From Massilia sp. Root418 (GTDB lineage Bacteria; Pseudomonadota; Gammaproteobacteria; Burkholderiales; Burkholderiaceae_D), in assembly GCF_001425265.1 (NCBI RefSeq), contig NZ_LMEC01000022.1, forward strand, positions 567,877 to 631,876: DNA of 64,000 nt, in the 5' to 3' direction. The translations under genes and the position numbers were made by a program. The notes under the pieces are model-generated. The model saw only the letters and a program-made list of their open reading frames with translations, ran no database searches and had not been told where the DNA came from. Positions 9,522-18,269 of the stretch are shown here, piece after piece. The first letter of the stretch is position 1. Each line of letters begins with the position of its first letter.

Positions 9522-10130
9522 ATGAGTAACGATAAGCAGGTCGATTCTGGCCGTCGTGGCTTGATCGCCGCAACATGCGCGGCAGGTGGCGTGGTAGGAC
9601 TGTCCACTGCCGGTGTCCTGGTAAGCACCTTCCAGCCGTCCGAGCGAGCGAAAGCGGCAGGCGCTCCAGTCGAAGTTGATATCTCCACGCTGCAACCGGG
9701 CGAAATGCGCACTGTCGAGTGGCGCGGCAAGCCGGTCTGGATCCTCAAGCGCACCCCCGAGATGGTGGCATCGCTGAAAAAGACCGACGGCAAGGTGGCC
9801 GACGCCGACTCCAAGCGCAACCCCGAAGAATTCACCCCCGAATACTGCCGCAACGAACACCGCTCCATCAAGCCTGAAATCCTGGTCGCGGTGGGCATCT
9901 GCACCCACCTCGGCTGCTCGCCATCGTCGAAATTCACCCCGGGACCGCAGCCTTCGCTGCCGGACGACTGGGAAGGCGGCTTCCTGTGCCCATGCCACGG
10001 CTCCACCTTCGACATGGCCGGCCGCGTCTACAAGAACAAGCCTGCGCCGGATAACCTGCAGGTTCCGCGTCACATGTATCTGGGCGACACCAAGCTGGTG
10101 ATCGGCAAAGACGAGAAAGGCGAGGCATAA
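9522..10130 (+). CDS. petA: Ubiquinol-cytochrome c reductase iron-sulfur (Rieske) subunit
   Basis: A 202-aa Rieske protein of cytochrome bc1. The N-terminus has a Tat-like SGRRGLIAA motif and a single membrane anchor (about 14-34). The [2Fe-2S] ligands are visible: box 1 CTHLGC with Cys127 and His129, box 2 CPCHGS with Cys156 and His159; Cys132 and Cys158 would form the stabilising disulfide. ATG 9522 is preferred over a TTG four codons upstream because GGGG lies at the right distance. It carries electrons from ubiquinol to cytochrome c1 and is the first gene of petABC. Confidence 0.98.
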   Translation: MSNDKQVDSGRRGLIAATCAAGGVVGLSTAGVLVSTFQPSERAKAAGAPVEVDISTLQPGEMRTVEWRGKPVWILKRTPEMVASLKKTDGKVADADSKRNPEEFTPEYCRNEHRSIKPEILVAVGICTHLGCSPSSKFTPGPQPSLPDDWEGGFLCPCHGSTFDMAGRVYKNKPAPDNLQVPRHMYLGDTKLVIGKDEKGEA

Positions 10131-10133
10131 ACC

Positions 10134-11546
10134 ATGGCAGCGTTCAAAGAGACCAAACTCCCCGCCAACGCCCCGGCTGCGCAAAAGGCGCTGGGCTGGG
10201 TGGACGACCGCTTCCCGCTGTCCAAGCTGTGGAACGACCAGTGGGGCAAGTACTACGCCCCGAAAAACTTCAATTTCTGGTACATCTTCGGTTCGCTGGC
10301 CATGCTGGTGCTGGTGCTGCAGATCGTCACCGGCATCTTCCTGACCATGCACTACAAGCCGGACGCCAACCTGGCCTTCGGTTCGGTGGAATACATCATG
10401 CGCGAAGTGCCGTGGGGCTGGCTGGTACGTTATATGCACTCGACCGGCGCCTCCGCCTTCTTCATCATCGTCTATCTGCACATGACGCGCGGCCTGCTGT
10501 ACGGTTCCTACCGCAAGCCACGTGAACTGATCTGGCTGTTCGGTTTCGCCATCTTCCTGTGCCTGATGGCCGAGGCCTTCTTCGGCTACCTGCTGCCATG
10601 GGGCCAGATGTCGTACTGGGGCGCCCAGGTGATCGTCAACCTGTTCGGCGCCATTCCGCTGATCGGCCCCGACCTGTCGCTGTGGATCCGCGGCGACTAC
10701 GTGGTGTCCGACGCCACCCTGAACCGCTTCTTCGCCTTCCACGTGATCGCCATCCCGCTGGTCCTGCTGGGCCTGGTTGCCGCCCACCTGATCGCGCTGC
10801 ACGAAGTGGGCTCATCCAATCCGGACGGCATCGAAGTGAAGGAAAACCTGGGCCCGGACGGCCACCCGGTCGATTCCATCCCGTCGCACCCTTACTACAC
10901 CGTGCACGACCTGTTTGGCGTGTCGATCTTCCTGCTGATCTTCAGCACCGTGGTGTTCTTCGCGCCTGAAATGGGCGGCTATTTCCTGGAATACAACAAT
11001 TTCCTGCCGGGCGACTCGCTGAAGACCCCGCTGCACATCGCGCCGACCTGGTACTTCACGCCGTTCTACTCGGTGCTGCGCGCCACCACCGCCGACTTCA
11101 TGTGGGTGCTGATGGTGGCCGTGGCCGCCTACGTGGCCTTCCTGTGGCTCAAGTCGCGCCTGGCGTTCACCACCAAGGCCATCATCGCCGTGGTGGCGCT
11201 GGTGGCCATCGTCGGCATGCTGCCGTCGGTGCTGGACGCGAAATTCTGGGGCGTGGTGTTCTTCGGCGGTTCCGTGGTAATCCTGGCCTTCCTGCCGTGG
11301 CTGGACCACTCGCCGGTGAAGTCGATCCGCTACCGTCCGGACTGGCACAAATACGTGTACGCCGTGTTCGGCCTGTCCTTCATCACGCTGGGCTACCTGG
11401 GCACCCAGCCGCCCAGCACCGTGGGCACCATCGTGTCGCAAGTGTGCACGCTGTACTATTTCTTCTTCTTCCTGCTGATGCCGTGGTGGAGCGCGATGGG
11501 CCAGTTCAAACCTGTGCCTTCCCGCGTGACTTTCCATCCGCACTGA
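10134..11546 (+). CDS. petB: Cytochrome b subunit of the bc1 complex
   Basis: A 470-aa inner-membrane protein with eight or more helices. Haem-ligand histidines are evident in two helices: MHSTGASAFFIIVYLH (helix B) and FHVIAIPLVLLGLVAAH (helix D). The PEWY quinol-site motif appears as APTWYFTPFY, a substitution common in proteobacteria. It starts 3 bp after the petA stop. The C-terminal extension of ~50 residues beyond the core is normal for betaproteobacterial cytochrome b. Confidence 0.98.
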   Translation: MAAFKETKLPANAPAAQKALGWVDDRFPLSKLWNDQWGKYYAPKNFNFWYIFGSLAMLVLVLQIVTGIFLTMHYKPDANLAFGSVEYIMREVPWGWLVRYMHSTGASAFFIIVYLHMTRGLLYGSYRKPRELIWLFGFAIFLCLMAEAFFGYLLPWGQMSYWGAQVIVNLFGAIPLIGPDLSLWIRGDYVVSDATLNRFFAFHVIAIPLVLLGLVAAHLIALHEVGSSNPDGIEVKENLGPDGHPVDSIPSHPYYTVHDLFGVSIFLLIFSTVVFFAPEMGGYFLEYNNFLPGDSLKTPLHIAPTWYFTPFYSVLRATTADFMWVLMVAVAAYVAFLWLKSRLAFTTKAIIAVVALVAIVGMLPSVLDAKFWGVVFFGGSVVILAFLPWLDHSPVKSIRYRPDWHKYVYAVFGLSFITLGYLGTQPPSTVGTIVSQVCTLYYFFFFLLMPWWSAMGQFKPVPSRVTFHPH

Positions 11547-11576
11547 TCCGCCGACCACAGCTCAAGAGGACTAGAT

Positions 11577-12341
11577 ATGAATTTTGCAAAGAAACTGCTC
11601 GCGATCCTGGCGCTGCTGCCGGGCCTGGCCCTGGCAAGCGAAGGCGGCCACCCGCTGGACAAGGCGCCGGACCGCTCCACCAACATGGCTGCGCTGCAAA
11701 ATGGCGCCAAGTTGTTTGTGAACTACTGCCTGAACTGCCATAATGCGTCTTCGATGCGTTTTAACCGCCTCAAGGACCTGGGCCTGACGGAAGAGCAGAT
11801 CAAGGGCAACCTGTTGTTTACCGGCGAAAAAGTGGGCGAAATGATGACCACGGCCATGCCGGCAAAGGATGCCAAGGCCTGGTTCGGCGTGGTGCCGCCA
11901 GACCTGTCGGTGATTTCGCGCGCCAAGGCAGGCCCCGGCGGCAGCGGCGGCGACTACCTGTACACCTATCTGCGCACCTTCTACAAGGATGACACCCGCC
12001 CGAACGGCTGGAACAACCTGATGGTGGCGAACGTGGCCATGCCGCACGTGTTGCATGAACTGCAAGGCGTGCAGGTGGCCAAGTTTGTCGAGGAAAAAGA
12101 TCCGCACGATGCCAGCAAGGTCGTGCACAAGTTCGCCGGCTTCGAGCAGGTCAAGCCCGGCACCATGGACAAGCTGACCTTCGACACCAACGTGGCGGAC
12201 CTGGTCGGCTACATGGAGTGGATGGCCGAACCGGCCGCGCAGACCCGCAAACGCCTCGGCGTGTGGGTGCTGATTTTCCTGACCGGCTTCGCGCTGCTGG
12301 CCTGGCGATTGAACGCATCGTACTGGAAAGAGGTCAAATAA
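11577..12341 (+). CDS. petC: Cytochrome c1 subunit of the bc1 complex
   Basis: A 254-aa c-type cytochrome. A signal peptide (residues 1-21, ending LALAS) is followed by the haem-binding CLNCH at residues 51-55, the sixth-ligand Met probably in the NVAMPHVL segment, and a C-terminal membrane anchor (LGVWVLIFLTGFALLAWRLN). AAGAGGA precedes the ATG. Third gene of petABC; it passes electrons to soluble cytochrome c. Confidence 0.98.
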   Translation: MNFAKKLLAILALLPGLALASEGGHPLDKAPDRSTNMAALQNGAKLFVNYCLNCHNASSMRFNRLKDLGLTEEQIKGNLLFTGEKVGEMMTTAMPAKDAKAWFGVVPPDLSVISRAKAGPGGSGGDYLYTYLRTFYKDDTRPNGWNNLMVANVAMPHVLHELQGVQVAKFVEEKDPHDASKVVHKFAGFEQVKPGTMDKLTFDTNVADLVGYMEWMAEPAAQTRKRLGVWVLIFLTGFALLAWRLNASYWKEVK

Positions 12342-12349
12342 GTGAGCAT

Positions 12350-12399
12350 GCCGGCCCCGGGCCGGCTATGTTGTTTTGTGCGCCGCCCGCGTGGCGGGC
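12350..12399 (+). terminator. Two GC-rich hairpins between petC and sspA
   Basis: GCCGGCC/GGCCGGC (12350-12366, 3-nt loop) is followed by a T-rich run, and a second hairpin GCCCGC-GTG-GCGGGC lies at 12385-12399. They could attenuate read-through from petABC into sspA. The T-run is interrupted, so this is at best a weak intrinsic terminator. Confidence 0.45.
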
Positions 12400-12458
12400 G
12401 CGTTCTGGGGTGAGCCGTTCGCGGCTGCATCCCATTTTGTTTCTAAGGAACTACAAAA

Positions 12459-13070
12459 ATGATGGTTCTCTATTCGGGTACAACCTGCCCATTTTCGCAA
12501 CGCTGCCGCCTGGTCCTGTTTGAAAAAGGCATGGACTTTGAAGTGCGCGACGTCGACCTGTTCAACAAGCCGGAAGACATTTCCACCATGAACCCGTACG
12601 GCCAGGTGCCCATCCTGGTCGAGCGCGAGCTGATCCTGTACGAATCGAACATCATCAACGAGTACATCGACGAGCGCTTCCCGCACCCGCAGCTGATGCC
12701 GGCCGACCCGCTGATGCGCGCGCGTGCCCGCCTGATGCTGTTCAACTTCGAAAAAGAACTGTTCGTGCACGTGCACACGCTGGAAAGCGAGCGCGCCAAG
12801 GCCAACGACAAGAGCCACGACAAGGCGCGCGCGGAAATCCGCGACCGCCTGACCACGCTGGCGCCGCTGTTCCTGAAGAACAAGTACATGCTGGGCGACG
12901 AGTTCTCCATGCTGGACGTGGCCGTGGCCCCGCTGCTGTGGCGCCTGGACCATTACGGCATCGAGCTGTCGAAGACCGCCGCGCCGCTGATGAAATACGC
13001 CGAGCGCATCTTCTCGCGCCCGGCCTACATCGAAGCGCTGACGCCGTCCGAGAAGGTCATGCGCCGCTGA
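12459..13070 (+). CDS. sspA: Stringent starvation protein A (GST-fold, RNA polymerase-associated)
   Basis: A 203-aa protein with an N-terminal thioredoxin-like domain starting LYSGTTCPFSQRCRLVLFEKG and a C-terminal all-helical GST domain. In SspA proteins the GST fold binds RNA polymerase rather than catalysing glutathione transfer. It lies after petABC and 2 bp before sspB, the standard betaproteobacterial arrangement. The start is ATGATG at 12459; the second ATG (12462) is equally possible. AAGGAAC lies upstream. Confidence 0.95.
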   Translation: MMVLYSGTTCPFSQRCRLVLFEKGMDFEVRDVDLFNKPEDISTMNPYGQVPILVERELILYESNIINEYIDERFPHPQLMPADPLMRARARLMLFNFEKELFVHVHTLESERAKANDKSHDKARAEIRDRLTTLAPLFLKNKYMLGDEFSMLDVAVAPLLWRLDHYGIELSKTAAPLMKYAERIFSRPAYIEALTPSEKVMRR

Positions 13071-13072
13071 TC

Positions 13073-13603
13073 ATGTCCGAGATTTCCACCAAGCCCTACA
13101 TGCTGCGCGCCATTTACGAATGGTGCACCGACAGCGGCTACACGCCTTACCTGGCCGTGAAAGTCGACGCCGCCACCACGGTGCCGATGGAATACGTCAA
13201 GAAGGGCGAGATCGTGCTCAACATCAGCTTCGGCGCCACCTCCGGGCTGAAGATGGACAATGACAGCATCCGCTTCCACGCCCGCTTCGGCGGCGTGTCG
13301 CGCGAGATCTACGTGCCGGTGAACAATGTGATGGCGATCTACGCCAACGAGAACGGCCAGGGCATGGCCTTCGAGCCGCAACTGGGCGGCTACGACGACG
13401 CCCCGGCCGCCTCGGCGCCCGCGCCCGCTCCGGCGCCGCTGGCACCGGTGTCCGCCGCGCCTACCCTGGCCCCTGTGCCGACCCCGGCGCCGCAGCCGCG
13501 CCCGGCCGGCACCGACGGCGGCGACGGTCCGGATGGCCCGGACGGCGGCGGCGAGCCGCCCAAAAAAGGCGGCGGACGCCCCACCCTCACGCGTATCAAA
13601 TAG
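13073..13603 (+). CDS. sspB: ClpXP adaptor SspB
   Basis: A 176-aa adaptor that delivers ssrA-tagged proteins to ClpXP. The N-terminal SspB fold is clear (KPYMLRAIYEWCTDSGYTPYL, then VLNISFGATSGL and IYVPVNNVMAIYA). A long Pro/Ala-rich linker (about 105-150) ends in a Gly/Asp-rich patch. The last residues GRPTLTRIK match the conserved ClpX-binding tail (E. coli GRPALRVVK), so the adaptor is intact. Start ATG 13073 is 2 bp after sspA. The linker is the only variable part. Confidence 0.95.
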   Translation: MSEISTKPYMLRAIYEWCTDSGYTPYLAVKVDAATTVPMEYVKKGEIVLNISFGATSGLKMDNDSIRFHARFGGVSREIYVPVNNVMAIYANENGQGMAFEPQLGGYDDAPAASAPAPAPAPLAPVSAAPTLAPVPTPAPQPRPAGTDGGDGPDGPDGGGEPPKKGGGRPTLTRIK

Positions 13604-13622
13604 CGTATAATCTTCGCGCAAC

Positions 13623-13698
<76 letters not shown>

Positions 13699-13706
13699 GA
13701 TACGAC

Positions 13707-13738
13707 AAAAAGCCCAGCCTTCATGGCTGGGCTTTTTG
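13707..13738 (+). terminator. Intrinsic terminator after tRNA-Thr
   Basis: A 9-bp perfect stem (AGCCCAGCC/GGCTGGGCT) with a 5-nt loop, flanked by AAAA and TTTT, 8 bp after the tRNA. The A-run on the left would allow it to work in both directions. Confidence 0.9.
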
Positions 13739-13901
13739 CATTGGCGGGCGTCTTTCTTGTATCCGCGTGTGTCCGGCGGGGCGCTGGACACATGCCGACT
13801 TCCTGCGCGCCGATCGCGACACAAGCGCGATACACGCAGCCGGTGTAATGGCTGCATGGAATCGATATCCGATCCGGTCAACGCAGAAAAAGGACACGCC
13901 A

Positions 13902-14309
13902 ATGAAAACCGTACACACCATGATGGCAGCAGCAGTGATCGCCGGCAGCGCGCTGATGGCGCAGGCCGCGCAGGCGCAAGTGCAGATGCAGGGCTTGAAG
14001 CGCACCGACATCCTGAAGAGCGACTTCAGCGTCCCCGGCCGCGAAGTGCTGCAGGTGCGCGTCGATTTCGCCGAAGGCGTGGAATCGCCCAAGCACGCCC
14101 ACCCCGGCGAGGAGGTCGCGTTCGTGCTGGAAGGCACGCTGGAATACCGCATCGAAGGCAAGCCGCCCGTTACGCTGAAGGTGGGCGACGCCGTCTTCAT
14201 CCCGGCCGGCGCCATGCACGTGGCCAAGAACGTCGGCCCTGGCAAGGCGTCCGAACTGGCCACGTACCTGGTGCAAAAGGGCCAGCCGCTGGCTACCTTT
14301 GCCAAATAG
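13902..14309 (+). CDS. Secreted cupin-domain protein
   Basis: A 135-aa protein with a signal peptide (about 1-25, AQAAQAQ) and one cupin barrel. The first cupin motif is HAHPGEEVAFVLEGTLEYRI with likely metal ligands His, His and Glu; the second is GDAVFIPAGAMHVAKNVG. Exported single-domain cupins are common and mostly uncharacterised; the substrate cannot be told. AAAAAGGA precedes ATG 13902. A longer frame running back through the tRNA is not real. The gene stands alone between the tRNA terminator and the 35-bp palindrome. Confidence 0.88.
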   Translation: MKTVHTMMAAAVIAGSALMAQAAQAQVQMQGLKRTDILKSDFSVPGREVLQVRVDFAEGVESPKHAHPGEEVAFVLEGTLEYRIEGKPPVTLKVGDAVFIPAGAMHVAKNVGPGKASELATYLVQKGQPLATFAK

Positions 14310-14358
14310 GCGACGCCCCTGGCCTGCCGCGCTGCACAATGCTTGACTTCCATGCTGA

Positions 14359-14393
14359 AAGATGTCATTTTTATATGATAAAAATGACATCTT
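14359..14393. repeat. 35-bp AT-rich perfect palindrome (operator or terminator)
   Basis: Arms of 16 bp (14359-14374 and 14378-14393) are perfectly complementary around a 3-nt ATG centre: AAGATGTCATTTTTAT on the left. It lies 50 bp after the cupin gene and 15 bp before the start of the Mrr-like gene. It could be an operator for that gene. It could also fold as a hairpin, but it is AT-rich and has no GC core or trailing T-run, so an intrinsic terminator is less convincing. Confidence 0.75.
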
Positions 14394-14408
14394 CGCCAAA
14401 GGAAGAAC

Positions 14409-14969
14409 ATGGGGCGCATTGTTGCTGACTATCCGAAACCTGCCAGCTGGCAGGATTTTGACCGCTTGAGCCGCAGTCTGATGTCGGCGGTCCACGGCGT
14501 GAAATTTGAGCGCTGGGGACCGCAGGACCGCCGCGAGCACGGCGCCGATGCCTGGGCCAGGCTGCCGAACGGCAAGGTGATGGTGTTGCAATGCAAGGGC
14601 CGCAGCCGCAGCTTCGGCAAGTCGCTCAGCATCGCCAACCTGGACGCGGCGGTGCGCGAGCTCGACGGCTTCCCGCATCCGGTGGAGGAGCTGATCATCC
14701 TGACCACCACCCCCGAAACCGTCGCGCTGCAGGACCGTGCCGACGACCTGACCGAGCAGCGCGCGAAAGCGGGGCTGTCGCGCGTGTCGGTGCACGGCTG
14801 GTACAGCATCGGCAGCCTGATCGCGCAGAACGAAGCGGCGCTGCAGGACTATTTCAAATCCCGCCGCCGTGTCTGGCACCGCCTGCGCTGGCTGGCGGTG
14901 GTGGTGCTGGCTGTGCTGGCCGTGCTGCTGGCCAGCTTCGCCTTCCTGCCGGGACTTAAGTTATTTTGA
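14409..14969 (+). CDS. Membrane-anchored Mrr-like/PD-(D/E)xK nuclease-domain protein (putative)
   Basis: A 186-aa protein of two parts. Residues ~14-140 resemble the Mrr-like domain found at the N-terminus of several defence-associated NTPases: WQDFDRL, a conserved HGAD (Asp48), the strand GKVMVLQCKG with Gln61-x-Lys63, and ELIILTTTPETVALQDRADDL. Asp48 and Gln61-x-Lys63 would be the D...QxK catalytic set of the Mrr branch. Residues ~160-180 form one strong membrane helix preceded by SRRRVWHRLR, so the domain would face the cytoplasm. No methylase or NTPase partner is next to it. GGAAG precedes ATG 14409. Its 3' end overlaps the convergent gene by 14 bp. Activity is inferred from motif similarity only. 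Confidence 0.6.
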   Translation: MGRIVADYPKPASWQDFDRLSRSLMSAVHGVKFERWGPQDRREHGADAWARLPNGKVMVLQCKGRSRSFGKSLSIANLDAAVRELDGFPHPVEELIILTTTPETVALQDRADDLTEQRAKAGLSRVSVHGWYSIGSLIAQNEAALQDYFKSRRRVWHRLRWLAVVVLAVLAVLLASFAFLPGLKLF

Positions 14970-16218
14970 TGATCTGCGGTTTGCGGGTCTGGTCACTGCA
15001 GAACACAAAGCCTTGCAGCTGCCTGGACCAGCGGAACTTCGACCAGGCGCCGTTCTGGGCCGCTTGCAACTGAGCCTGGCCCCCCACATCCTTATCCCAG
15101 TGCTGTACCGTGACCGTGCTCCACGTCCACGGGTTGGTGGCCGGATTGGTGGCGGGGGGCGTCAGCTTCACCAGCTCAGGCGGCGACTTGGACTGATCCA
15201 GGCCGAACATGGCACCCAGCTCTTCCACCCATTCCAGGCCCATCGTATCGGGCCGGTGGAAGTTAAGGCCGCCGCCGTCGTACCCGCCCAGTAGCGCAGG
15301 AACCGTGCCCAGCGTGGTGTTGCGCGTCACTGTGCCGGTAGCCAGGTTTCGGATGTGCAATGTTCGGTAGGAGCCATTGGCATACGAGCCGTTGATATAG
15401 CCGCCGTCCACCGCTACCAGCAGATTCAGTTTAGGGCAAAGCGCGAGTACGCCATTGGACAAATTGCCGCCCAAAGCAGGGTACTGGGTGACCTCGCCGC
15501 TCTTGCTGATGAACAGCGTATAGTCGACCATACCGGTTACGGATGCCCACCACCCCTGGCGCTGTTCGTCAATCACCGTGATCGGGTAGTTGCCGCCAGC
15601 TCCGCCGGCCGAGAACCGGATTTCGCTTGGCACGGCGTTTTGCGGCTGGCGCGTGGCCAGCTTGCTATAGCCCAGCTGTGCGCGCGAAACATCGATCAGC
15701 TTCACCCGGTTGGGGAAGCGGGAACCGCCCCAGAAGAACGACACCAGCGTTCCTTTCGGTGCCCCGCCCCACGCCGCAGGCATTTCCTGCAGACCAAGAT
15801 AGCTGTGAGGATTGTAGGGCGTGCCGTCGGCTGCGTAGCCGTTCGCGTCAAAGCTCCCCGCTGCGTTGCTTTGCAATGGCACGTTGGCTGTTTTCCATGT
15901 CAGCGTAGTGAAGTCGCAAATCAGTGTGAACTGCAGGTTAGGCAAGCCGGGAGAGGACTCGTGGCCCGCCGAATAGTACACCTGAGCGCCGTAATCCCCA
16001 TAGTCGCGCAGGATCGCGCTGCCGCCCCAGATGACGAAGGGCGTGTTCATGATGTAATTGTCGCGGTTGTATATCGACGGCGTGACACTCATTGGTGTGT
16101 TGGTCATCGGCACGTCGGCGAAATACCCGGCTGGCGGTACCCATGCCGGCAACACCGGACGTGCGACGGGATTGGCAGCCACGGAAACCGTGAAGGCGTT
16201 GGACGATGCTTGGCTCAT
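14956..16218 (-). CDS. Unknown 420-aa protein, possibly beta-propeller
   Basis: I do not recognise a family. The product opens MSQASSNAFTVSV, nearly the same as the next gene upstream (MSQSSSNPFTIQV), then is rich in Gly, Tyr, Trp and Asn. Several blocks have the look of propeller blades or lectin-like sheets (VSFFWGGSRFPNRVKLIDVS, TLFISKSGEVTQYPALGG, GLEWVEELGAMFGLDQS). There is no signal peptide or membrane segment. ATG 16218 follows AAGGAAAG. Base composition is visibly less GC-rich than most neighbours. It is the last gene of a three-gene unit that starts with a lipoprotein, which points to a cell-surface or polysaccharide role. Confidence 0.75.
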   Translation of the reverse strand: MSQASSNAFTVSVAANPVARPVLPAWVPPAGYFADVPMTNTPMSVTPSIYNRDNYIMNTPFVIWGGSAILRDYGDYGAQVYYSAGHESSPGLPNLQFTLICDFTTLTWKTANVPLQSNAAGSFDANGYAADGTPYNPHSYLGLQEMPAAWGGAPKGTLVSFFWGGSRFPNRVKLIDVSRAQLGYSKLATRQPQNAVPSEIRFSAGGAGGNYPITVIDEQRQGWWASVTGMVDYTLFISKSGEVTQYPALGGNLSNGVLALCPKLNLLVAVDGGYINGSYANGSYRTLHIRNLATGTVTRNTTLGTVPALLGGYDGGGLNFHRPDTMGLEWVEELGAMFGLDQSKSPPELVKLTPPATNPATNPWTWSTVTVQHWDKDVGGQAQLQAAQNGAWSKFRWSRQLQGFVFCSDQTRKPQIIKIT

Positions 16219-16235
16219 AACTTTCCTTGACTGAA

Positions 16236-18257
16236 TTAATCGGCGCGCGGCTGTACGCCCCATACGGGCGACTTGTTCCAGCCAGCGGCCAGTTCATTCC
16301 AGTTGCTGGCGCTGATCATGCGATTGTATGCCGTTTGCGCGCCGGGCACGCCGTGTTGAACGGCATACGCAATGGCCGGCTGTAAATTGCCCCAGTAGCC
16401 GGTGGCATCCGGGAAATTGCCGCCGCGCAGCGGGCCGGCGACGCCGGGATTACGCGTGCGCTGGGCTGCGAAATACAAGTCTCCCCAACTGGCGTACCAA
16501 GGGCCCGTGCCGCCTTCAAAATCGGCACGCTCGACCGGCGCCACCGGCATGTAGTATTGCGCGGCGTCGCAGTACAGATACTCGCCGCTGGTGGTGCCGC
16601 CCAGGCGGCCGATGACGCTTTGGGCTTTCCAGGCAAAGAAAGCGTTCAGCTTCACCAGTACGGCTGCAGCCAGCGGCGGACGCAGATCAATGGCATAGCC
16701 GATGGCTGCAGTGAAGAAGTCTTGCTGCCAGGTTGCTTCGGACTGCACGCCGGTTCCCTGCGTATAGTTGGTGTAGGGAACAACAAACCCGAACTGGTTG
16801 TTGGGCTTGGCTACATAGGTGCTGTGGTAGTACTCGACGTTGGCCGCCAGCGAAGCGCTGAACTCACCGCGCAGCGCAGTGTCGTCATCCGGTGTAGCGC
16901 ACAGCGCCTGCGCCAGCGTGCGCAGCGACCATGCCGCGCCGCGCGTGGTGTTTGAGCCCGAATTGGACAAAAACAGCCCGGCGGAATAGTTACGGTGGTT
17001 ATCCGGATTTTTCAGATAGCCCAGCGTGGCGGAAAACTGCACCTCTTCCATGAAATAGAACCGGCCGGTCAGCAGGTAGGCGGTGTAACCCACGGACGGG
17101 TGGTGGGGCGTATCCCATACGGGGGCGGCAGTGCCGCTCGCGGCTGGCGTGGTCTGGCCCTTGGTTGACCCGCCGACCCCTGCCACTGCGCTGGTGCCGC
17201 TCGCTACAAGATTAGGATAGCTTGAAAAGCGCAGCGGCCGTTGCGTGGTTTCGTCGCGGAAGTGGATGCCGTAGCGGCCTGCTGCGTAGCCATTGAATAT
17301 CACGGCGGCGTAGGGGCGGGCATCGCTGCTGGTCAGGTAGAGTGCCTCCCATTCCGGGATCAGGCCGATTGCGCCGTGGTAGCCGGTTTGGCCCATGGCA
17401 TTTGAATAGTTGCCTTGCTGCAGGGGAGAGTATGAGCTGGTCAGTCCGCTTAGCGCGGGCGCCGTGGACGGCACAGTGGCGCGGTAATGCGGCACCAGGC
17501 GCGACGCTTGCAGGTAGGCCTTGTCGTGGCTCGGTGCGATGCCCGGGTCGGCGGCCAGCCAGTGGCTGTGCGCCGTGCCTTGCAGCAGCACGGTGCGGCA
17601 GTGGTGGGGCAGGTCGATGGCGGCGCTGAAGCGCTGCGTGCCGCCCAGGGTGAAGCTGTAGGTGGCGCTCTTGTTGGTGGGGCCGGCCACTTTCAGGTAG
17701 CCGTTCTCCACCCACGGCAGCACTTCCACCGCGCCGCCCGCATACAGGCGCACTTCCAGCCACGCCACCAGGTGCGCGTCGCTGCCGATGGGCTTGCGGT
17801 AGATCCAGGAACTCATGGCCGGGCCGCTGACCCAGGCCAGGAAGGGCGTGTCCCAGTCGGCGCCCGACCAGCTGGCCGTGCCGAAGCTGCCCGCGCCCAC
17901 GGCGGCGGCCAGGTTGGTGGCGCGCAGCGAGGCCGTGCCGAGCGCGGCGGACGTGGCGGCCGCGCCGGCCGCGTTCAGCGTGTAGCTTTGGGCGGTATTG
18001 GCCGCCAGGGTGGCGCGTCCGGACAGGATGGCGAACTTGAGCGAGCCGTCCGGCCAGTAGTTCTTGGGCGTCACCTGCAGGCCGGCCAGGCTGCTGCCGA
18101 CGAATTTGCCGGCCGGCACCTGGCCCTGGCGGAAGGCCTGGCCCAGGGTGAACGGCAGGTTGGCACCGCCGGTCGCCGAGCTCAGCGAAAACGTGGCGAA
18201 GAATGCCGCAGGCGCCTGCACCTGGATGGTGAAGGGGTTGGAAGAGGACTGTGACAT
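16236..18257 (-). CDS. Large protein with an N-terminal RIFT-barrel-like region (exo-rhamnogalacturonan lyase-like N-terminus)
   Basis: A 673-aa protein. After MSQSSSNPFTIQV, residues ~22-100 (LPFTLGQAFRQGQVPAG, YWPDGSLKFAILSG) resemble the N-terminal RIFT-barrel domain of PcRGLX/YetA-like exo-rhamnogalacturonan lyases. The C-terminal half is helix-rich with many aromatic residues (HHPSVGYTAYLLTGRFYFMEE, LPxxDGxY-like loops), as in (alpha/alpha)-toroid polysaccharide lyases. This suggests a sugar-polymer enzyme or binder, but I see no catalytic residues I could name. No signal peptide. It is 17 bp upstream of the 420-aa gene and 12 bp downstream of the lipoprotein gene. Confidence 0.72.
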   Translation of the reverse strand: MSQSSSNPFTIQVQAPAAFFATFSLSSATGGANLPFTLGQAFRQGQVPAGKFVGSSLAGLQVTPKNYWPDGSLKFAILSGRATLAANTAQSYTLNAAGAAATSAALGTASLRATNLAAAVGAGSFGTASWSGADWDTPFLAWVSGPAMSSWIYRKPIGSDAHLVAWLEVRLYAGGAVEVLPWVENGYLKVAGPTNKSATYSFTLGGTQRFSAAIDLPHHCRTVLLQGTAHSHWLAADPGIAPSHDKAYLQASRLVPHYRATVPSTAPALSGLTSSYSPLQQGNYSNAMGQTGYHGAIGLIPEWEALYLTSSDARPYAAVIFNGYAAGRYGIHFRDETTQRPLRFSSYPNLVASGTSAVAGVGGSTKGQTTPAASGTAAPVWDTPHHPSVGYTAYLLTGRFYFMEEVQFSATLGYLKNPDNHRNYSAGLFLSNSGSNTTRGAAWSLRTLAQALCATPDDDTALRGEFSASLAANVEYYHSTYVAKPNNQFGFVVPYTNYTQGTGVQSEATWQQDFFTAAIGYAIDLRPPLAAAVLVKLNAFFAWKAQSVIGRLGGTTSGEYLYCDAAQYYMPVAPVERADFEGGTGPWYASWGDLYFAAQRTRNPGVAGPLRGGNFPDATGYWGNLQPAIAYAVQHGVPGAQTAYNRMISASNWNELAAGWNKSPVWGVQPRAD

Positions 18258-18269
18258 AGGATCAGCCTG

